From contig CBDDPH010000002.1 of NCBI GenBank assembly GCA_965232265.1, positions 2,356,001-2,420,000 of the forward strand: a stretch of 64,000 bases of DNA, written 5' to 3'. Shown piece after piece: positions 31,550 through 40,415 of the stretch (within the stretch, counting starts at the first letter, position 1; each line of letters opens with the position of its first letter). Source of the DNA: VXRD01 sp965232265. GTDB taxonomy: Bacteria; Latescibacterota; UBA2968. The notes beneath the pieces are model-generated. The model saw only the letters and a list, made by a program, of their open reading frames with translations. It did not search any database and was not told the origin of the DNA. The position numbers and the translations under genes were made by a program.

Positions 31550-32971
31550 TCACGGTGGCAGGGCTTCGCTACCTCTCGCGCGTCCCTGTGCGTCTTGTTG
31601 TACGAGAAAAGATGTGAGTTTGTGGATGAGTTGGTCGCGCGTGTCTTGCATGTTGGCGTCGAACCAGAGGTTGTTCATTTCGTCGGGGTCTGTTTTCATG
31701 TCAAAGAGTTCGCCTGGGCAATCGTCGGGGCCGGGTTGTGGCGCGTGGTAGATGCTGAGTTTGTAGCGGTCTTCTCGCCACATGGTAATGTGCAATTCCG
31801 GGTTGTGATATCCCCCGCGCGTGGTGCTCGAGTTGCGGTGCATGCAGACGGCATGGCCGCGTTGTTGCAAGGCGTTGGTGTCCAGGAGGTCGCACGCATC
31901 GGGCATGCGGTCGGTTTGTTCGCATCCGGCGATGGCGAGTGCGGTTGCGGCGATGTCGTGAAGTTGGCAGGGCGCGTCGATGATTTGACCGCCGGATGTG
32001 TTTGGTACGCGAATGATCATGGGCACGCGGGTGCAGGCGTCGTACATGTACGCGCCTTTGACGGTGAGGCCGTGGTCGCCGAGCATGTCGCCGTGGTCGC
32101 TGGCAAAGATGACGATGGTGTTGTCCGCAAAATTTGTATCGTCAAGTGTTTGCAAGACGCGCCCGATTTGTTCGTCGATGAGGGTGATGGCCGCGTGATA
32201 GCCAATGCGGCTTTCGCGCAGGGTGTCCGCTGATGGGAAAGAACGCCCGTTGCGCTCTCGCCAGTGTGCAATTGGACGGTGATCGAAGGATTCATCTACG
32301 GCAAAGGGTTCGGGCAGGGCATCGATGTCGAGATAGTCGGCGTATTCTTTGGGATAATTTGTATAGGGGCTGTGCGGATCAAAGACGCTCATGCAACAGA
32401 AGAAGGGCTGATGTGTGCCCTGCATGCGGCGGAGATAGTCGATGGTGCGGTCGGCGGCCCAGGTGGTGAAGTGGCTCTCGGCGCGCACATGGCCGATGCT
32501 GTTGCCGTGGCGTTTCCAGCGCTGGAGAATGTCGGGATGGTGTACTGCAAGCCAGCGAAAGTACGCGGTGTCGCATCCCCGATACCCATTGGGGTCGGGC
32601 GCCCATTCATAGGTGTTGAAGCCGTCGAAGCGGTGGCGGTATTGCATTTCCCACATGTGACCGGCAACGTGGAGTTTGCCGAAGAGCGCGGTGTCGTATC
32701 CGGCTTCGCGCAGGTAATGGGGGAAGAGGATTTCGTCCTGGGGCAAGACATCGTGCAGGCGATAGACGCCGTGACCGGGCAGGTGTTTGCCGGTCCAGAG
32801 GCTGGCGCGACTCGGCGTGCATATCGGGTTGTTGACATAGCACTGGTCGTAGCGCGTGCCTTCACTGGCGAGGCGGTCGAGGTTGGGGGTGTGTACGCCG
32901 CTTACACCGCAACAACCGAGCGAGTCCCAGCGCTGTTGATCGGTCAGGATGAGGAGGATGTTGTAGGGCAT
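31550..32971 (-). CDS. Formylglycine-type sulfatase
   Basis: The 473-residue protein belongs to the alkaline phosphatase/sulfatase superfamily and has the modification site C51-T-P-S-R (NPICTPSRASLWTG), where Cys becomes formylglycine. Other metal and substrate residues are in LTDQQRWDSLGCCG (D11), GKLHVAG, and IVIFASDHGDMLGDHGL. No signal peptide is apparent, so it may be cytoplasmic or exported by an unseen route. It lies downstream of a sugar-isomerase-like gene in the same direction, 17 bases away. A sulfated carbohydrate or steroid-like substrate is possible; no sulfatase-maturing enzyme is in the window. Confidence 0.9.
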   Translation of the reverse strand: MPYNILLILTDQQRWDSLGCCGVSGVHTPNLDRLASEGTRYDQCYVNNPICTPSRASLWTGKHLPGHGVYRLHDVLPQDEILFPHYLREAGYDTALFGKLHVAGHMWEMQYRHRFDGFNTYEWAPDPNGYRGCDTAYFRWLAVHHPDILQRWKRHGNSIGHVRAESHFTTWAADRTIDYLRRMQGTHQPFFCCMSVFDPHSPYTNYPKEYADYLDIDALPEPFAVDESFDHRPIAHWRERNGRSFPSADTLRESRIGYHAAITLIDEQIGRVLQTLDDTNFADNTIVIFASDHGDMLGDHGLTVKGAYMYDACTRVPMIIRVPNTSGGQIIDAPCQLHDIAATALAIAGCEQTDRMPDACDLLDTNALQQRGHAVCMHRNSSTTRGGYHNPELHITMWREDRYKLSIYHAPQPGPDDCPGELFDMKTDPDEMNNLWFDANMQDTRDQLIHKLTSFLVQQDAQGRARGSEALPP

Positions 32972-32988
32972 GATTGACTCTGATTTAT

Positions 32989-33822
32989 CTATGCAACACC
33001 TGATTCTTTTCGCGCATTGTCGAGTGCTCTGAAGCATTGTTCGGCGACGGGCCAGGGGGCGTAGTCGGGTTGTCGCCAGATTTGCGCGGTGACTTCGACG
33101 GTAATTGGGGCGGTGATGCCTGCGGCGGCGACGGCTTTGAAGAAGGCGACGAGGTCGAGGTCGCCTTCGCCGGGCAGGAGGTAGCGCACCTGTCCGTTGA
33201 CGCGATGGCCGTCTTTGATGTGGGTGGAGACGGTGTAAGGGGCGCACAGGTCAACGCTCGGCTGGAGGTCGATACCGTCAACGTAAAAGTGGCTCATGTC
33301 GAAATTGACTTTGACGTTGTCGTGATTGGTTTGCCGCATGAGCCAATCGACTTTTTGGGGGGTGTCGAGTGGGTGGCCCGCATGGGGTTCGGTTGCGAGG
33401 ATGACGTTTTGTTTTGCGGCGCGGTCGCCCAATTCGATGAGTTGATCGCAATAGGTGTGTTTGACGTCGTCCCAGGCGCCGTGCAGTCCGCCGAGTGTGC
33501 TGACGATGATGCCGGGCGCATCGCCAAAGGCGAGGTCGCTGGCGAGGATACAGACGTCGTCAAATTTTTCGAGGATGGCTGGACGGTCATCGCCCTGTGT
33601 GCATATCGGCATTAAAGCCATGGTGACGGGGGATTCAAAGCCGAGGTCCTGGATGGTTTTGACAAGTGTTTCGCGGGTATCAGTGTCGAGTTTGTGCGGG
33701 GCAGTGGGCCAGTCGTCACCCGTGTTGATTTCGAGGGCTTCGTAACCTATGTCGCGCAGGCGCGGGAGCGCGTCGAAGATGTTTTCCGTTTGCATGGCAT
33801 ACGTGCCGTATCCGATTTTCAC
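32989..33822 (-). CDS. Sugar phosphate isomerase/epimerase (xylose isomerase-like TIM barrel)
   Basis: The 277-residue protein has the AP-endonuclease-2 type TIM-barrel pattern: FDALPRLRDIGYEALEI, VILATEPHAGHPL (metal Glu and His), VKVNFDMSHFYVDG (Asp and His) and VSTHIKDG. The C-terminus has ITVEVTAQIWRQPDY with the last Glu. The start is GTG after TGAGGAG. It probably acts on a keto-sugar, inositol or sugar acid. The gene is coupled to the sulfatase gene 17 bases downstream. A CGCAGATG repeat unit lies just upstream (33838-33866). Confidence 0.85.
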   Translation of the reverse strand: MKIGYGTYAMQTENIFDALPRLRDIGYEALEINTGDDWPTAPHKLDTDTRETLVKTIQDLGFESPVTMALMPICTQGDDRPAILEKFDDVCILASDLAFGDAPGIIVSTLGGLHGAWDDVKHTYCDQLIELGDRAAKQNVILATEPHAGHPLDTPQKVDWLMRQTNHDNVKVNFDMSHFYVDGIDLQPSVDLCAPYTVSTHIKDGHRVNGQVRYLLPGEGDLDLVAFFKAVAAAGITAPITVEVTAQIWRQPDYAPWPVAEQCFRALDNARKESGVA

Positions 33823-33837
33823 GTTTTGTCTCCTCAG

Positions 33838-33866
33838 AAAGTATCCGCAGATGGACGCAGATTATG
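33838..33866. repeat. CGCAGATG dispersed repeat
   Basis: GTATCCGCAGATGGACGCAG occurs here upstream of the isomerase gene, matching copies at 3080 and 5741. An inverted A/T-rich TTTTTAATTCTTAATT element follows at 33931-33952. Confidence 0.75.
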
Positions 33867-33996
33867 GTTTGTTAGAAGCGATCTGCCATCTGTTTTCTAT
33901 TTACCTTTGGGTGGATGGGACGGGCCGGGATAATTTTTAATTCTTAATTGATTCCATGCTAATTCGTTATTGCGCGAAACACAACCGATTTTCTGA

Positions 33997-35583
33997 TTAG
34001 TCGATGTTGCGGCGGTTTACGTGCTGGTCGTACATGGTCAATTGTTGTTCGTATTTCCATGCGTGATAATCTGCGGTATCTCGATTGGGTTCGATGACTT
34101 CGCCCGCGTGACACATCGCGTCCATCGCTTCTTGGATTGAAGGGTATGCACCCGCGGCGACGGCACCGAGGATTGCGGATCCGAGTAATACGGCTTCGGG
34201 TTCTTTGGGCAGGTGAATGGGGCGTTGCGTGGCGTCGGCGTGTTCGCGTATCCACAGTTCGTTTTTCGTGCCGCCCCCACACGCATTGATCTGCTCAATT
34301 GCGTAGCCCTGTTTTTCCATTTCGGCGATGATATTGCGCGTGCCATAAGCGACTGACTGGATGGTCGCGTGATAAATTTGCGCCAGTGTGTTGTAGGACA
34401 TATCCAGGGTCAAGCCGTCCATCACGCCCCGGGCGTTGGGATCGGCTTTGGGAGAGCGGTTTCCGTGGTGATCGGGCAAAATATGCAGCCGTTCTGTCCA
34501 ATCTGAGCGCACGCCTTTTGCGGCAATGTACGCGTTGAGTTCTGCGTACACGGCATTGATTTCTTTTCCGGTGAGCACATGCCAGTAGTGATCTTCTTCT
34601 TTGACCATGCCAAATCGCTCAATGGTGTGATCCAATAACGCGCCCGTTGCACTCTGCCCGCCTTCGCTGAGCCACAGGCCGGGCAGCATCGCACCGTAGT
34701 AAGGTCCCCACACGCCGGGGATAAATCGCGCGTCTTTTGACACGGCCATGTGGCACGACGAGGTGCCGCCGATCAATGCCAAAATCGGTTCGCTGACGCC
34801 AACGCCAATGCCCCCTGCATGGGCATCGATGATGCCGACACCCACGGCAGTTTGCGTTGTCAATCCCATCAAGTCGGCGGCTTCTGCACTCAGGGTGCCC
34901 GCGTTTTCGCCCATGGGTGCGATGTCTTCTGTCACTTTTCCGCTGTCGAATAAATCGCCCAGACCAATGGCGTCAAAGAAGGTGCGATCCCAGCGCGATT
35001 CATGGCCCAGATAGGTCCATTTGCACACGTTGGTACACAAACTGCGGTGGTCGGCTCCCGTTGCTTTATAGACCATAAAATCTGCCAGGTCAAAAAATTT
35101 GCCCGCTTTTTGCCATGTTTCGGGCAGGTTTTCTTTGATCCACAACAGTTTTGGCGGTTCTTGCTCGGGCGACATCGTGCCCCCGACGTATTGCAACACA
35201 TCATATCCGCCCGCATTGATGCGATTTACCTGGTCAATTGCGCGGTGGTCGCGCCACACGATGATGTTGCGTTCGGTTTCGCCCGTTTCAGATACGGTCA
35301 AGGGCTGTCCAGCAGCATTTAGGACGACGAGAGAACAGGTTGCGTCAAAGCTCATGCCGATTATGGCATTGGGCGAGAGGCCAGATTGGGCGATGGCCTG
35401 GCGAACGACTGTCGCGGTTTCTGCCCAGATATTCTCCGAGGATTGTTCGTAAAAATCGGGTTTGGGATTAAATTCCAGAATGGGCGAGGATGCTGTGCCC
35501 AACATCGTGCCGTATAGGTCAAATACGCCTGCCCGCACGCTACCCGTGCCCACATCGACGCCGATTACTGCTCGCTCACGCAT
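33997..35583 (-). CDS. FGGY-family pentulose/ribulose kinase
   Basis: This 528-residue sugar kinase starts IGVDVGTGSVRAGVFDLYGT, the ASKHA phosphate-1 motif. It continues with GMSFDATCSLVV, WRDHRAIDQ, VGIIDAHAGGIGVG and the C-terminal ACGGGTKNELWIREHADAT adenosine motif. Size and GGTKN...ADA phrase resemble the FGGY pentulose kinases (D-ribulokinase-like) more than glycerol or gluconate kinases, although xylulose or ribulose substrates cannot be separated by eye. A TGAGG ribosome site precedes the ATG. Upstream is a strong terminator of the neighbouring transcript. Confidence 0.9.
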   Translation of the reverse strand: MRERAVIGVDVGTGSVRAGVFDLYGTMLGTASSPILEFNPKPDFYEQSSENIWAETATVVRQAIAQSGLSPNAIIGMSFDATCSLVVLNAAGQPLTVSETGETERNIIVWRDHRAIDQVNRINAGGYDVLQYVGGTMSPEQEPPKLLWIKENLPETWQKAGKFFDLADFMVYKATGADHRSLCTNVCKWTYLGHESRWDRTFFDAIGLGDLFDSGKVTEDIAPMGENAGTLSAEAADLMGLTTQTAVGVGIIDAHAGGIGVGVSEPILALIGGTSSCHMAVSKDARFIPGVWGPYYGAMLPGLWLSEGGQSATGALLDHTIERFGMVKEEDHYWHVLTGKEINAVYAELNAYIAAKGVRSDWTERLHILPDHHGNRSPKADPNARGVMDGLTLDMSYNTLAQIYHATIQSVAYGTRNIIAEMEKQGYAIEQINACGGGTKNELWIREHADATQRPIHLPKEPEAVLLGSAILGAVAAGAYPSIQEAMDAMCHAGEVIEPNRDTADYHAWKYEQQLTMYDQHVNRRNID

Positions 35584-35604
35584 TATGTACCTCAGTTGTC
35601 AGAA

Positions 35605-35632
35605 AGAAAAACCCCGGAGGACCGGGGCTAAT
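35605..35632 (-). terminator. Rho-independent terminator on the minus strand
   Basis: On the minus strand, AGCCCCGG, loop TCCT, CCGGGG and TTTTTC form a stable hairpin with a T-tail, 24 bases downstream of the beta-propeller gene at 35656. It separates that transcript from the kinase gene. Confidence 0.85.
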
Positions 35633-35655
35633 TGGTAGATAACAGAAGCGTCCCA

Positions 35656-36360
35656 TCACCAGGAAATTTTGGCAACCCACCCCGATGTGGCATCGCAATA
35701 CAAGAATCCGCCGTCGCAGATGGATAAGCCGTGTGGTTCGGGATGGGGTTCGGGCACTTCTATGCGATCGCGTTCTGCATTTGTCGCCAGATCGAGATTT
35801 ACAATGACCCGATCACCTGTATGAACCACCCAGATCGAATCTTCTTCCATTCGCACGACGCCGTGTGCGCGAGGCAAAGGGAGTTTTAATGTGCGGATGA
35901 CGGACCAGTCTTTAATACGCATCTGCGTAATGGTCTGTTCTTTTAACGTGGTCAGCCACAAGGTGCCCGGTTCAATTGCGTCGTATTCCACGCCGTGTGT
36001 GCCGCCCCCCGTGGGCAGTGCCCAGCGGCCCTGTGTTTCTCCGTTACAGGGATCCACGCGCAAAATTTCACCCTGGGGCGCATCGGTCTCGCGCGGCAGC
36101 CGCCAGCGCAGACCCGGCCCATTTGCCGCCAACCACAACGATCCATCACCTGCGGCCATGCCACTGGTGTTTGAGGATTCCGATGGGATGTCTCTCAACA
36201 GGCGGCGATTGCCGTAATAATCGTCTGCATCTTCTGTCATGCTCATTAACGCCACCCGGTCCGTCACCTGATCTACAATCCACAAACCATCGTCAGTGAG
36301 TTGCAGACCGTTCGGCACGCCATAAGGTGCTCGAAATTGGTTTTCTATTTTGACTTTCAT
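35656..36360 (-). CDS. Beta-propeller protein, SMP-30/NHL-like
   Basis: This 234-residue protein is built from repeated four-stranded blades: NGLQLTDDGLWIVDQVTDRV, GDGSLWLAANGPG, AIEPGTLWLTTLKEQTI, EEDSIWVVHTGDRV and GGFLYCDATSGWVAKISW. No signal peptide is present. The family includes gluconolactonase-like and YncE/NHL proteins; there is no clear metal-ligand set, so a binding or lactonase role is open. AGGAGG precedes the ATG. The transcript ends at the terminator 24 bases downstream. Confidence 0.7.
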   Translation of the reverse strand: MKVKIENQFRAPYGVPNGLQLTDDGLWIVDQVTDRVALMSMTEDADDYYGNRRLLRDIPSESSNTSGMAAGDGSLWLAANGPGLRWRLPRETDAPQGEILRVDPCNGETQGRWALPTGGGTHGVEYDAIEPGTLWLTTLKEQTITQMRIKDWSVIRTLKLPLPRAHGVVRMEEDSIWVVHTGDRVIVNLDLATNAERDRIEVPEPHPEPHGLSICDGGFLYCDATSGWVAKISW

Positions 36361-36381
36361 GTATCCTCCTAATGCGAAGAA

Positions 36382-37215
36382 CTACGCGGGAACTGGAAAA
36401 TTGGGTTTGCCATAAACCACGTTGTGAAACACCTGCCAGAAGGATTCGCCTGTACATCGAATGGTAAAATCATCTACGCGCTCAACGCCTTCTGGCACGG
36501 AAAGACGACCGGGTTCGGGGCGCGTGACTTCCATGACCACAGGGCTTTTTGCAACGAGCGGTTCGATATCTTCAACGAACGCCATGGTTTCATAAACGCG
36601 GGTCTTGATGAGGGCGCGGGCATCTACTGGCGCCATGTGGAGCGCACATAATTCGCCCAGGCCTTCTTTTACAGGTGCTGTGACAATGTTATTAACCCAG
36701 TGCTCGGATTCTGTGCATGCGTGCAAATCGCCCGATGTGAAGACCCAGGGGATACCCAGATGTCCACACAAATAAGCCGCCATTTCCATTTCGCCGACTT
36801 CGGCGCCATTGACGCGATAGACCACATTGCGGCTCATGGAATGTGCGAGACATCCGTTGGGCGTACCCGTCATCGCGTGCATGCCCACTTGAATCAGGGC
36901 GTCAAATCTGGGGGATAATCCGGGCAACCAGCAGGGACGGTTGACGCCCTGTACGAGTTGCACGCCGGAGATCAATTTTTCTGATAAGATCGTGCGCCCC
37001 GCTCCATGTGCGTCATTGATGATTATGTCTTCTACGCCTGCTGCAAATAATCCTTCGGCCGCGGCGTTGACTTCACCTGTCAACAATCGCTGCATCTCTG
37101 CGCGGTCGTACACGCCTTTTGCCGTTGTCGCATCTTCCCGGTGTCTCGGATCCCAGTCATCTACGCCGGCCACGCCTTCCAAATCGGTCATCATGTAAAC
37201 TGATTTTACGGACAT
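36382..37215 (-). CDS. M55 family D-aminopeptidase (DppA-like)
   Basis: The 277-residue protein has the M55 signature: YMMTDLEGVAG with Asp and Glu zinc ligands near 10-12, DIIINDAHGAGRTIL with the His ligand, IQVGMHAMTGTPNG with the next His, and VFTSGDLHACTESE with further ligands. DppA enzymes release D-amino acids from peptides and often sit beside peptide transporters; none is seen here. AAGGAG precedes the ATG. Stop and next ATG are 21 bases apart, so it is likely one transcript with the propeller genes on either side. Confidence 0.93.
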   Translation of the reverse strand: MSVKSVYMMTDLEGVAGVDDWDPRHREDATTAKGVYDRAEMQRLLTGEVNAAAEGLFAAGVEDIIINDAHGAGRTILSEKLISGVQLVQGVNRPCWLPGLSPRFDALIQVGMHAMTGTPNGCLAHSMSRNVVYRVNGAEVGEMEMAAYLCGHLGIPWVFTSGDLHACTESEHWVNNIVTAPVKEGLGELCALHMAPVDARALIKTRVYETMAFVEDIEPLVAKSPVVMEVTRPEPGRLSVPEGVERVDDFTIRCTGESFWQVFHNVVYGKPNFPVPA

Positions 37216-37226
37216 GGGGTTCTCCT

Positions 37227-38360
37227 TTACATGTCAATCACACACAATTGGCAAATTTCGGATGCATCGCTGGCGAATAGGATCTGCGAGCTGTCTTGCC
37301 GCCATACCGGATGTAGATGGGTTCCGGCGTGGGAGTGGTCATAGACTGAGAGTTCCAACAGGGTCTCAAAAGTATCGGTTTCGACATCTACGAGCAGGAA
37401 TTTGGCTTCTTTTGTCGTGTTGTTCACGACATCTATGACAATGTATTTGCCATCTGGGGAAAAGGAGGGGTGTCCCGATCCCTTTGCACAGGTTGCTGCC
37501 AGACGCTCTTCACCTGTTTCCACATTGGTTAGTACCAGTTTATTGTCCGGTGAGCCTTCAAACGGGCTGTTGGTCAATATTTCCCGGCCATTGGGATGCC
37601 ACAGCGGGTGATTGCCAAATTCGCCTACGCGCTTGAGATTTGAGCCGTCGGCGTTGATGACGTACACATCTTTTACTCTGGGAAGTTCGCCGTATTTGCG
37701 GTCAAAGTGAATTTCGTTGGTGAATACAAACATCATCCGCGAGCCATCGGGCGACCATTTGGTGTGCTTGACGAACAAATGCCAGTCGGCTATTTCGTCT
37801 CGGCGGAGATGGCGTGTTAGGCAATCGGAGAGGGTTGCGAGTTGTTTGGATTCACCTGTTTCTAAATTCTGCGCGAATACACCGTGTACATCCTTCATTT
37901 TGGGCACGTCGTCTTCGGCGTAATCGCCGTGCATCGTATGATAGGCATGCAGGTGTCCAGCAGGTGAAATCATCCGCAGGTCTCCAGGGTGCGTGCCCGA
38001 TATACCAGTGTCCGGATCAACCCATCCGATCAAACGGGTTTCGCGGTCCCGGTCCTTAAAGTAGATCCGCGACCCATCCGACGCCCATTGCGCCAATGCG
38101 CCGCCATTGGCGGACATCGCCCGCGATTCGGCCACTTTGTGCAAGTTGCCCCCATCGGCATCCATGACGCAAATATCACCTGTCTTTGAATCGGGTGCAT
38201 CCATGCGGCTAAATGCAATGCGCCCATTAACGGGAGACCACGGAGGCAGATCGTAATACCCATGCACTGACCGCCGCGCATTTGTCGTCAGTTGCAATAC
38301 GCGCCTACCAGTTGGATTTATTCTTTCAATAGCTTCGGACGTTATGGTATCAATTGCCAT
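37227..38360 (-). CDS. TolB-like / oligogalacturonate-lyase-like beta-propeller
   Basis: The 377-residue protein carries repeated WD40-like TolB blades: PWSPVNGRIAFSRMD, AQWASDGSRIYFKD, TKWSPDGSRMMFVF, PLWHPNGREILTNS, PSFSPDGKYIVID and PVWRQDSSQILFASD. Its His-rich positions (VHGYYDLPPW, GTHLHPVW) resemble the metal-binding side of PL22 oligogalacturonate lyases, but I cannot confirm the full set. The ATG at 38360 follows GGAG at about twelve bases; an ATG 18 bases earlier is an alternative. With the sulfatases and isomerases it may belong to acidic-sugar degradation. There is no signal peptide. Confidence 0.65.
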   Translation of the reverse strand: MAIDTITSEAIERINPTGRRVLQLTTNARRSVHGYYDLPPWSPVNGRIAFSRMDAPDSKTGDICVMDADGGNLHKVAESRAMSANGGALAQWASDGSRIYFKDRDRETRLIGWVDPDTGISGTHPGDLRMISPAGHLHAYHTMHGDYAEDDVPKMKDVHGVFAQNLETGESKQLATLSDCLTRHLRRDEIADWHLFVKHTKWSPDGSRMMFVFTNEIHFDRKYGELPRVKDVYVINADGSNLKRVGEFGNHPLWHPNGREILTNSPFEGSPDNKLVLTNVETGEERLAATCAKGSGHPSFSPDGKYIVIDVVNNTTKEAKFLLVDVETDTFETLLELSVYDHSHAGTHLHPVWRQDSSQILFASDASEICQLCVIDM

Positions 38361-38378
38361 GTTATATATCTCCTGCAA

Positions 38379-38504
38379 TACCTGCTTTCACTTGAGCCAT
38401 CTGCGCGATTAGTTCGTTTTGGTGTCAAGAACGCTATCCACAGCTTCGTCGGCGAGGGCTTGGACTCCTTTCTCTGAAAGAGATAAGTTGTCCACTAAAA
38501 CGGG
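38379..38504. other. Intergenic with gene remnants
   Basis: On the minus strand, LVDNLSLSEKGVQALADEAV can be read just after the stop of the 50-residue remnant, possibly part of the same decayed gene. No intact gene is visible. Confidence 0.4.
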
Positions 38505-38657
38505 TCAAGTCCAGTCTTTAGCACTGACGATTAAGTGCCAGGGTTGTGCAAAGCCAGGCCCGAATGTATTGAGCATGAAGAGAGCCACAGGACCCCATTT
38601 ATCGCGCAGCTTCTCAAGAAGCAGGCGGAGTTGATTTACCAATATTTCATGATCCAT
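38505..38657 (-). pseudogene. Truncated 50-residue gene, possibly nucleotidyltransferase-like (MNT) relic
   Basis: The frame starts MDHEILVNQLRLLLEKL, continues with WGPVALFMLN and WHLIVSAKDW, and stops. The middle resembles the start of small conserved proteins with a WDLIVSA-type strand, but it is too short to be complete. It overlaps the end of the preceding remnant (ATG within its last codons), the arrangement expected of a former two-gene module. The assignment is tentative. Confidence 0.4.
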
Positions 38658-38850
38658 TGTAAGACTCCATTTGTTTCATCTCTTATTGCATCCAACATAT
38701 CAATGGCATCCTGCTGAGAATAGGTACCTGTTGCTGCGTATCGCCACAGGGGATTCCACGGAACCGCTGTTGACCAGTTATTGAACAGTGTTGTATTACT
38801 GGAATCCAAGAGAGGCCAATGCTTTCAATTCATCCTGTGTTGGCACTTTG
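38636..38850 (-). pseudogene. Frameshifted remnant, possibly HEPN-like
   Basis: KVPTQDELKALASLGFQ and a stop are followed in another frame by NWSTAVPWNPLWRYAATG and YSQQDAIDMLDAIRDETNGV, then WIMKYW and a stop. A WRY phrase before a DAidmLdAi helix reminds me of the C-terminus of small HEPN toxins. The frame change near 38810 and the missing start show that it is decayed. The call is low certainty. Confidence 0.35.
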
Positions 38851-38861
38851 CCCCTTTTATT

Positions 38862-40286
38862 TTAGTCGCCTTTTGCCTTTTCCTCGACCGTTCCTTCCAC
38901 CTTTTTATTCCCTGCCTGCAACCGCGCGGCCTGGCTGGCGGAGCCGATGTGCATGTGGTTATACGCATCTTCTGAGGATTTGAAGGGGCCGTCGTAATTC
39001 TTGCGGCCGTGCCAGTTGAGGTTTGTGTACATGGGATTGGTATGCCCCACTTCTTTCTCGCGTTTGGCAATATAGGCTTCCATTCGCCCGCGCAACAGGG
39101 CGACCATTTCGGGTTCTTTGTCTGCCAGATTCGTGGTTTCGCCCGGGTCCTGAATCAGATTGTAAAGCTCTACTTCGGGTTTAAAATGGAAGTCGGGTTC
39201 CAATGCCACGATTAGCTTCCACTCGGGTGTGCGCCAGCCGTGTTTTCGCATCCAGGTACACTCGGTGATATAAAATTCCGATTCGTGGGTGTGGCGTTTT
39301 CCCTCGACCATTGGCATCAAGCTGCGCCCGTCAAATGCGATGTCTGTTTCTATATTCAGGAGTTCCAAAATCGTTGGCGTGAGGTCTTTGTGCTGATTGT
39401 AACCCTTCACGCGCACGCCTTCGGGCAAGCTCCCGGGCAGACGCATTGCGAGGGGGACTTTCAAGGTGCATTCATACATCCCGTGGTGATCAAAATAGCA
39501 ATCGTGCTCGTCGAGGGTCTCGCCGTGGTCGCCGTTGATTACGACGAGGGTATTATCTCTCAGGCCCAGTTCATCAACACGGGTGAGCAGGCGCTGGATA
39601 CACGCATCCATATAGGCGATTTCACCGTCGTATTGCGCCACTACAAAATCGGCGTCGGTAATGCCCGGCGGCATCCAGCTCAAATGGAAATCTCGGAATG
39701 GCTTAAATGCTTTTACCGGTTCCATGCTGGTTTTGGACGGGTCGCACGGGTCTTTGCTGTAGAACATCGAATCATAAGGTGGCGGCGGCAAATAGGGCGC
39801 GTGCGGATCCATGTGCCGCAAAAATAGGAAAAACGGTTTGTCGCCAGCGGCCAGGCGTTCCAGTTCGGGCAATGTCACTTCGTTGAGCAATTCGGCTTTG
39901 TGAAGTGGACGCTCGTCCCAACTTCCCCACGCTCTGAAGTTCACATATTCATCAAAGCCGCGAGAACTCGGATTTCCCGTAAAGCCCACACACACGGTCT
40001 CATAGCCTTCTCCGCGCAAAATTTCGGGCAAGGTCGTGACATCTTCTGTCAACCCGCCGCGGTGGCGCAGTGCCACGACATCGGTCGAAAAACAATCCAT
40101 GCCCGTCAGCATTGACGCATAGGCCGGTGTGGTGGGAATATGCGCGCTGAATGTGTTTTCGAACAAGACGCCCTGTGTGGCAAATTTGTCGATGTGTGGC
40201 GTCGTGAGCCGATTATAACCATAACAACTCATGTGATCCGACCACAAACTGTCGATTCCAAATAAAATTACATTCTGTTTTGCCAT
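38862..40286 (-). CDS. Sulfatase-superfamily hydrolase with threonine in place of formylglycine
   Basis: This 474-residue protein has the superfamily core: NVILFGIDSLWSDHMSCYGYNRLTTPHIDKFA, RHMDPHAPY, LVVINGDHGETLDEH and HHGMYECTLKVPLAMR. At the site where true sulfatases have C/S-x-P-S-R it reads T52-T-P-A-Y-A-S-M-L-T-G. With Thr as nucleophile it is more likely a phosphodiesterase or phosphotransferase, like LtaS or alkaline phosphatase relatives, than a formylglycine sulfatase. GGAGAACAGC precedes ATG 40286. No signal peptide is seen. The C-terminal tail is basic and low in complexity. Confidence 0.85.
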   Translation of the reverse strand: MAKQNVILFGIDSLWSDHMSCYGYNRLTTPHIDKFATQGVLFENTFSAHIPTTPAYASMLTGMDCFSTDVVALRHRGGLTEDVTTLPEILRGEGYETVCVGFTGNPSSRGFDEYVNFRAWGSWDERPLHKAELLNEVTLPELERLAAGDKPFFLFLRHMDPHAPYLPPPPYDSMFYSKDPCDPSKTSMEPVKAFKPFRDFHLSWMPPGITDADFVVAQYDGEIAYMDACIQRLLTRVDELGLRDNTLVVINGDHGETLDEHDCYFDHHGMYECTLKVPLAMRLPGSLPEGVRVKGYNQHKDLTPTILELLNIETDIAFDGRSLMPMVEGKRHTHESEFYITECTWMRKHGWRTPEWKLIVALEPDFHFKPEVELYNLIQDPGETTNLADKEPEMVALLRGRMEAYIAKREKEVGHTNPMYTNLNWHGRKNYDGPFKSSEDAYNHMHIGSASQAARLQAGNKKVEGTVEEKAKGD

Positions 40287-40341
40287 GCTGTTCTCCAATT
40301 AAAAATTTATTGTAAAAACAATAATTTATGACGCCAATCAA

Positions 40342-40362
40342 GGACAGGTTTGAAACCTGTCC
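40342..40362. repeat. Palindrome between sulfatase-like and isomerase genes
   Basis: GGACAGGTTT (40342-40351) pairs with AAACCTGTCC (40353-40362) around one G and continues to CTAC, matching the family of TAGGGGCG...CGCCCCTA-type hairpins. A related CGGGGTAGAAACCCGAT sequence follows at 40393-40409. Confidence 0.65.
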
Positions 40363-40415
40363 CTACAATGTATTGCAACGATGCGTGCGGCGGGGTAGAA
40401 ACCCGATCGTACATA

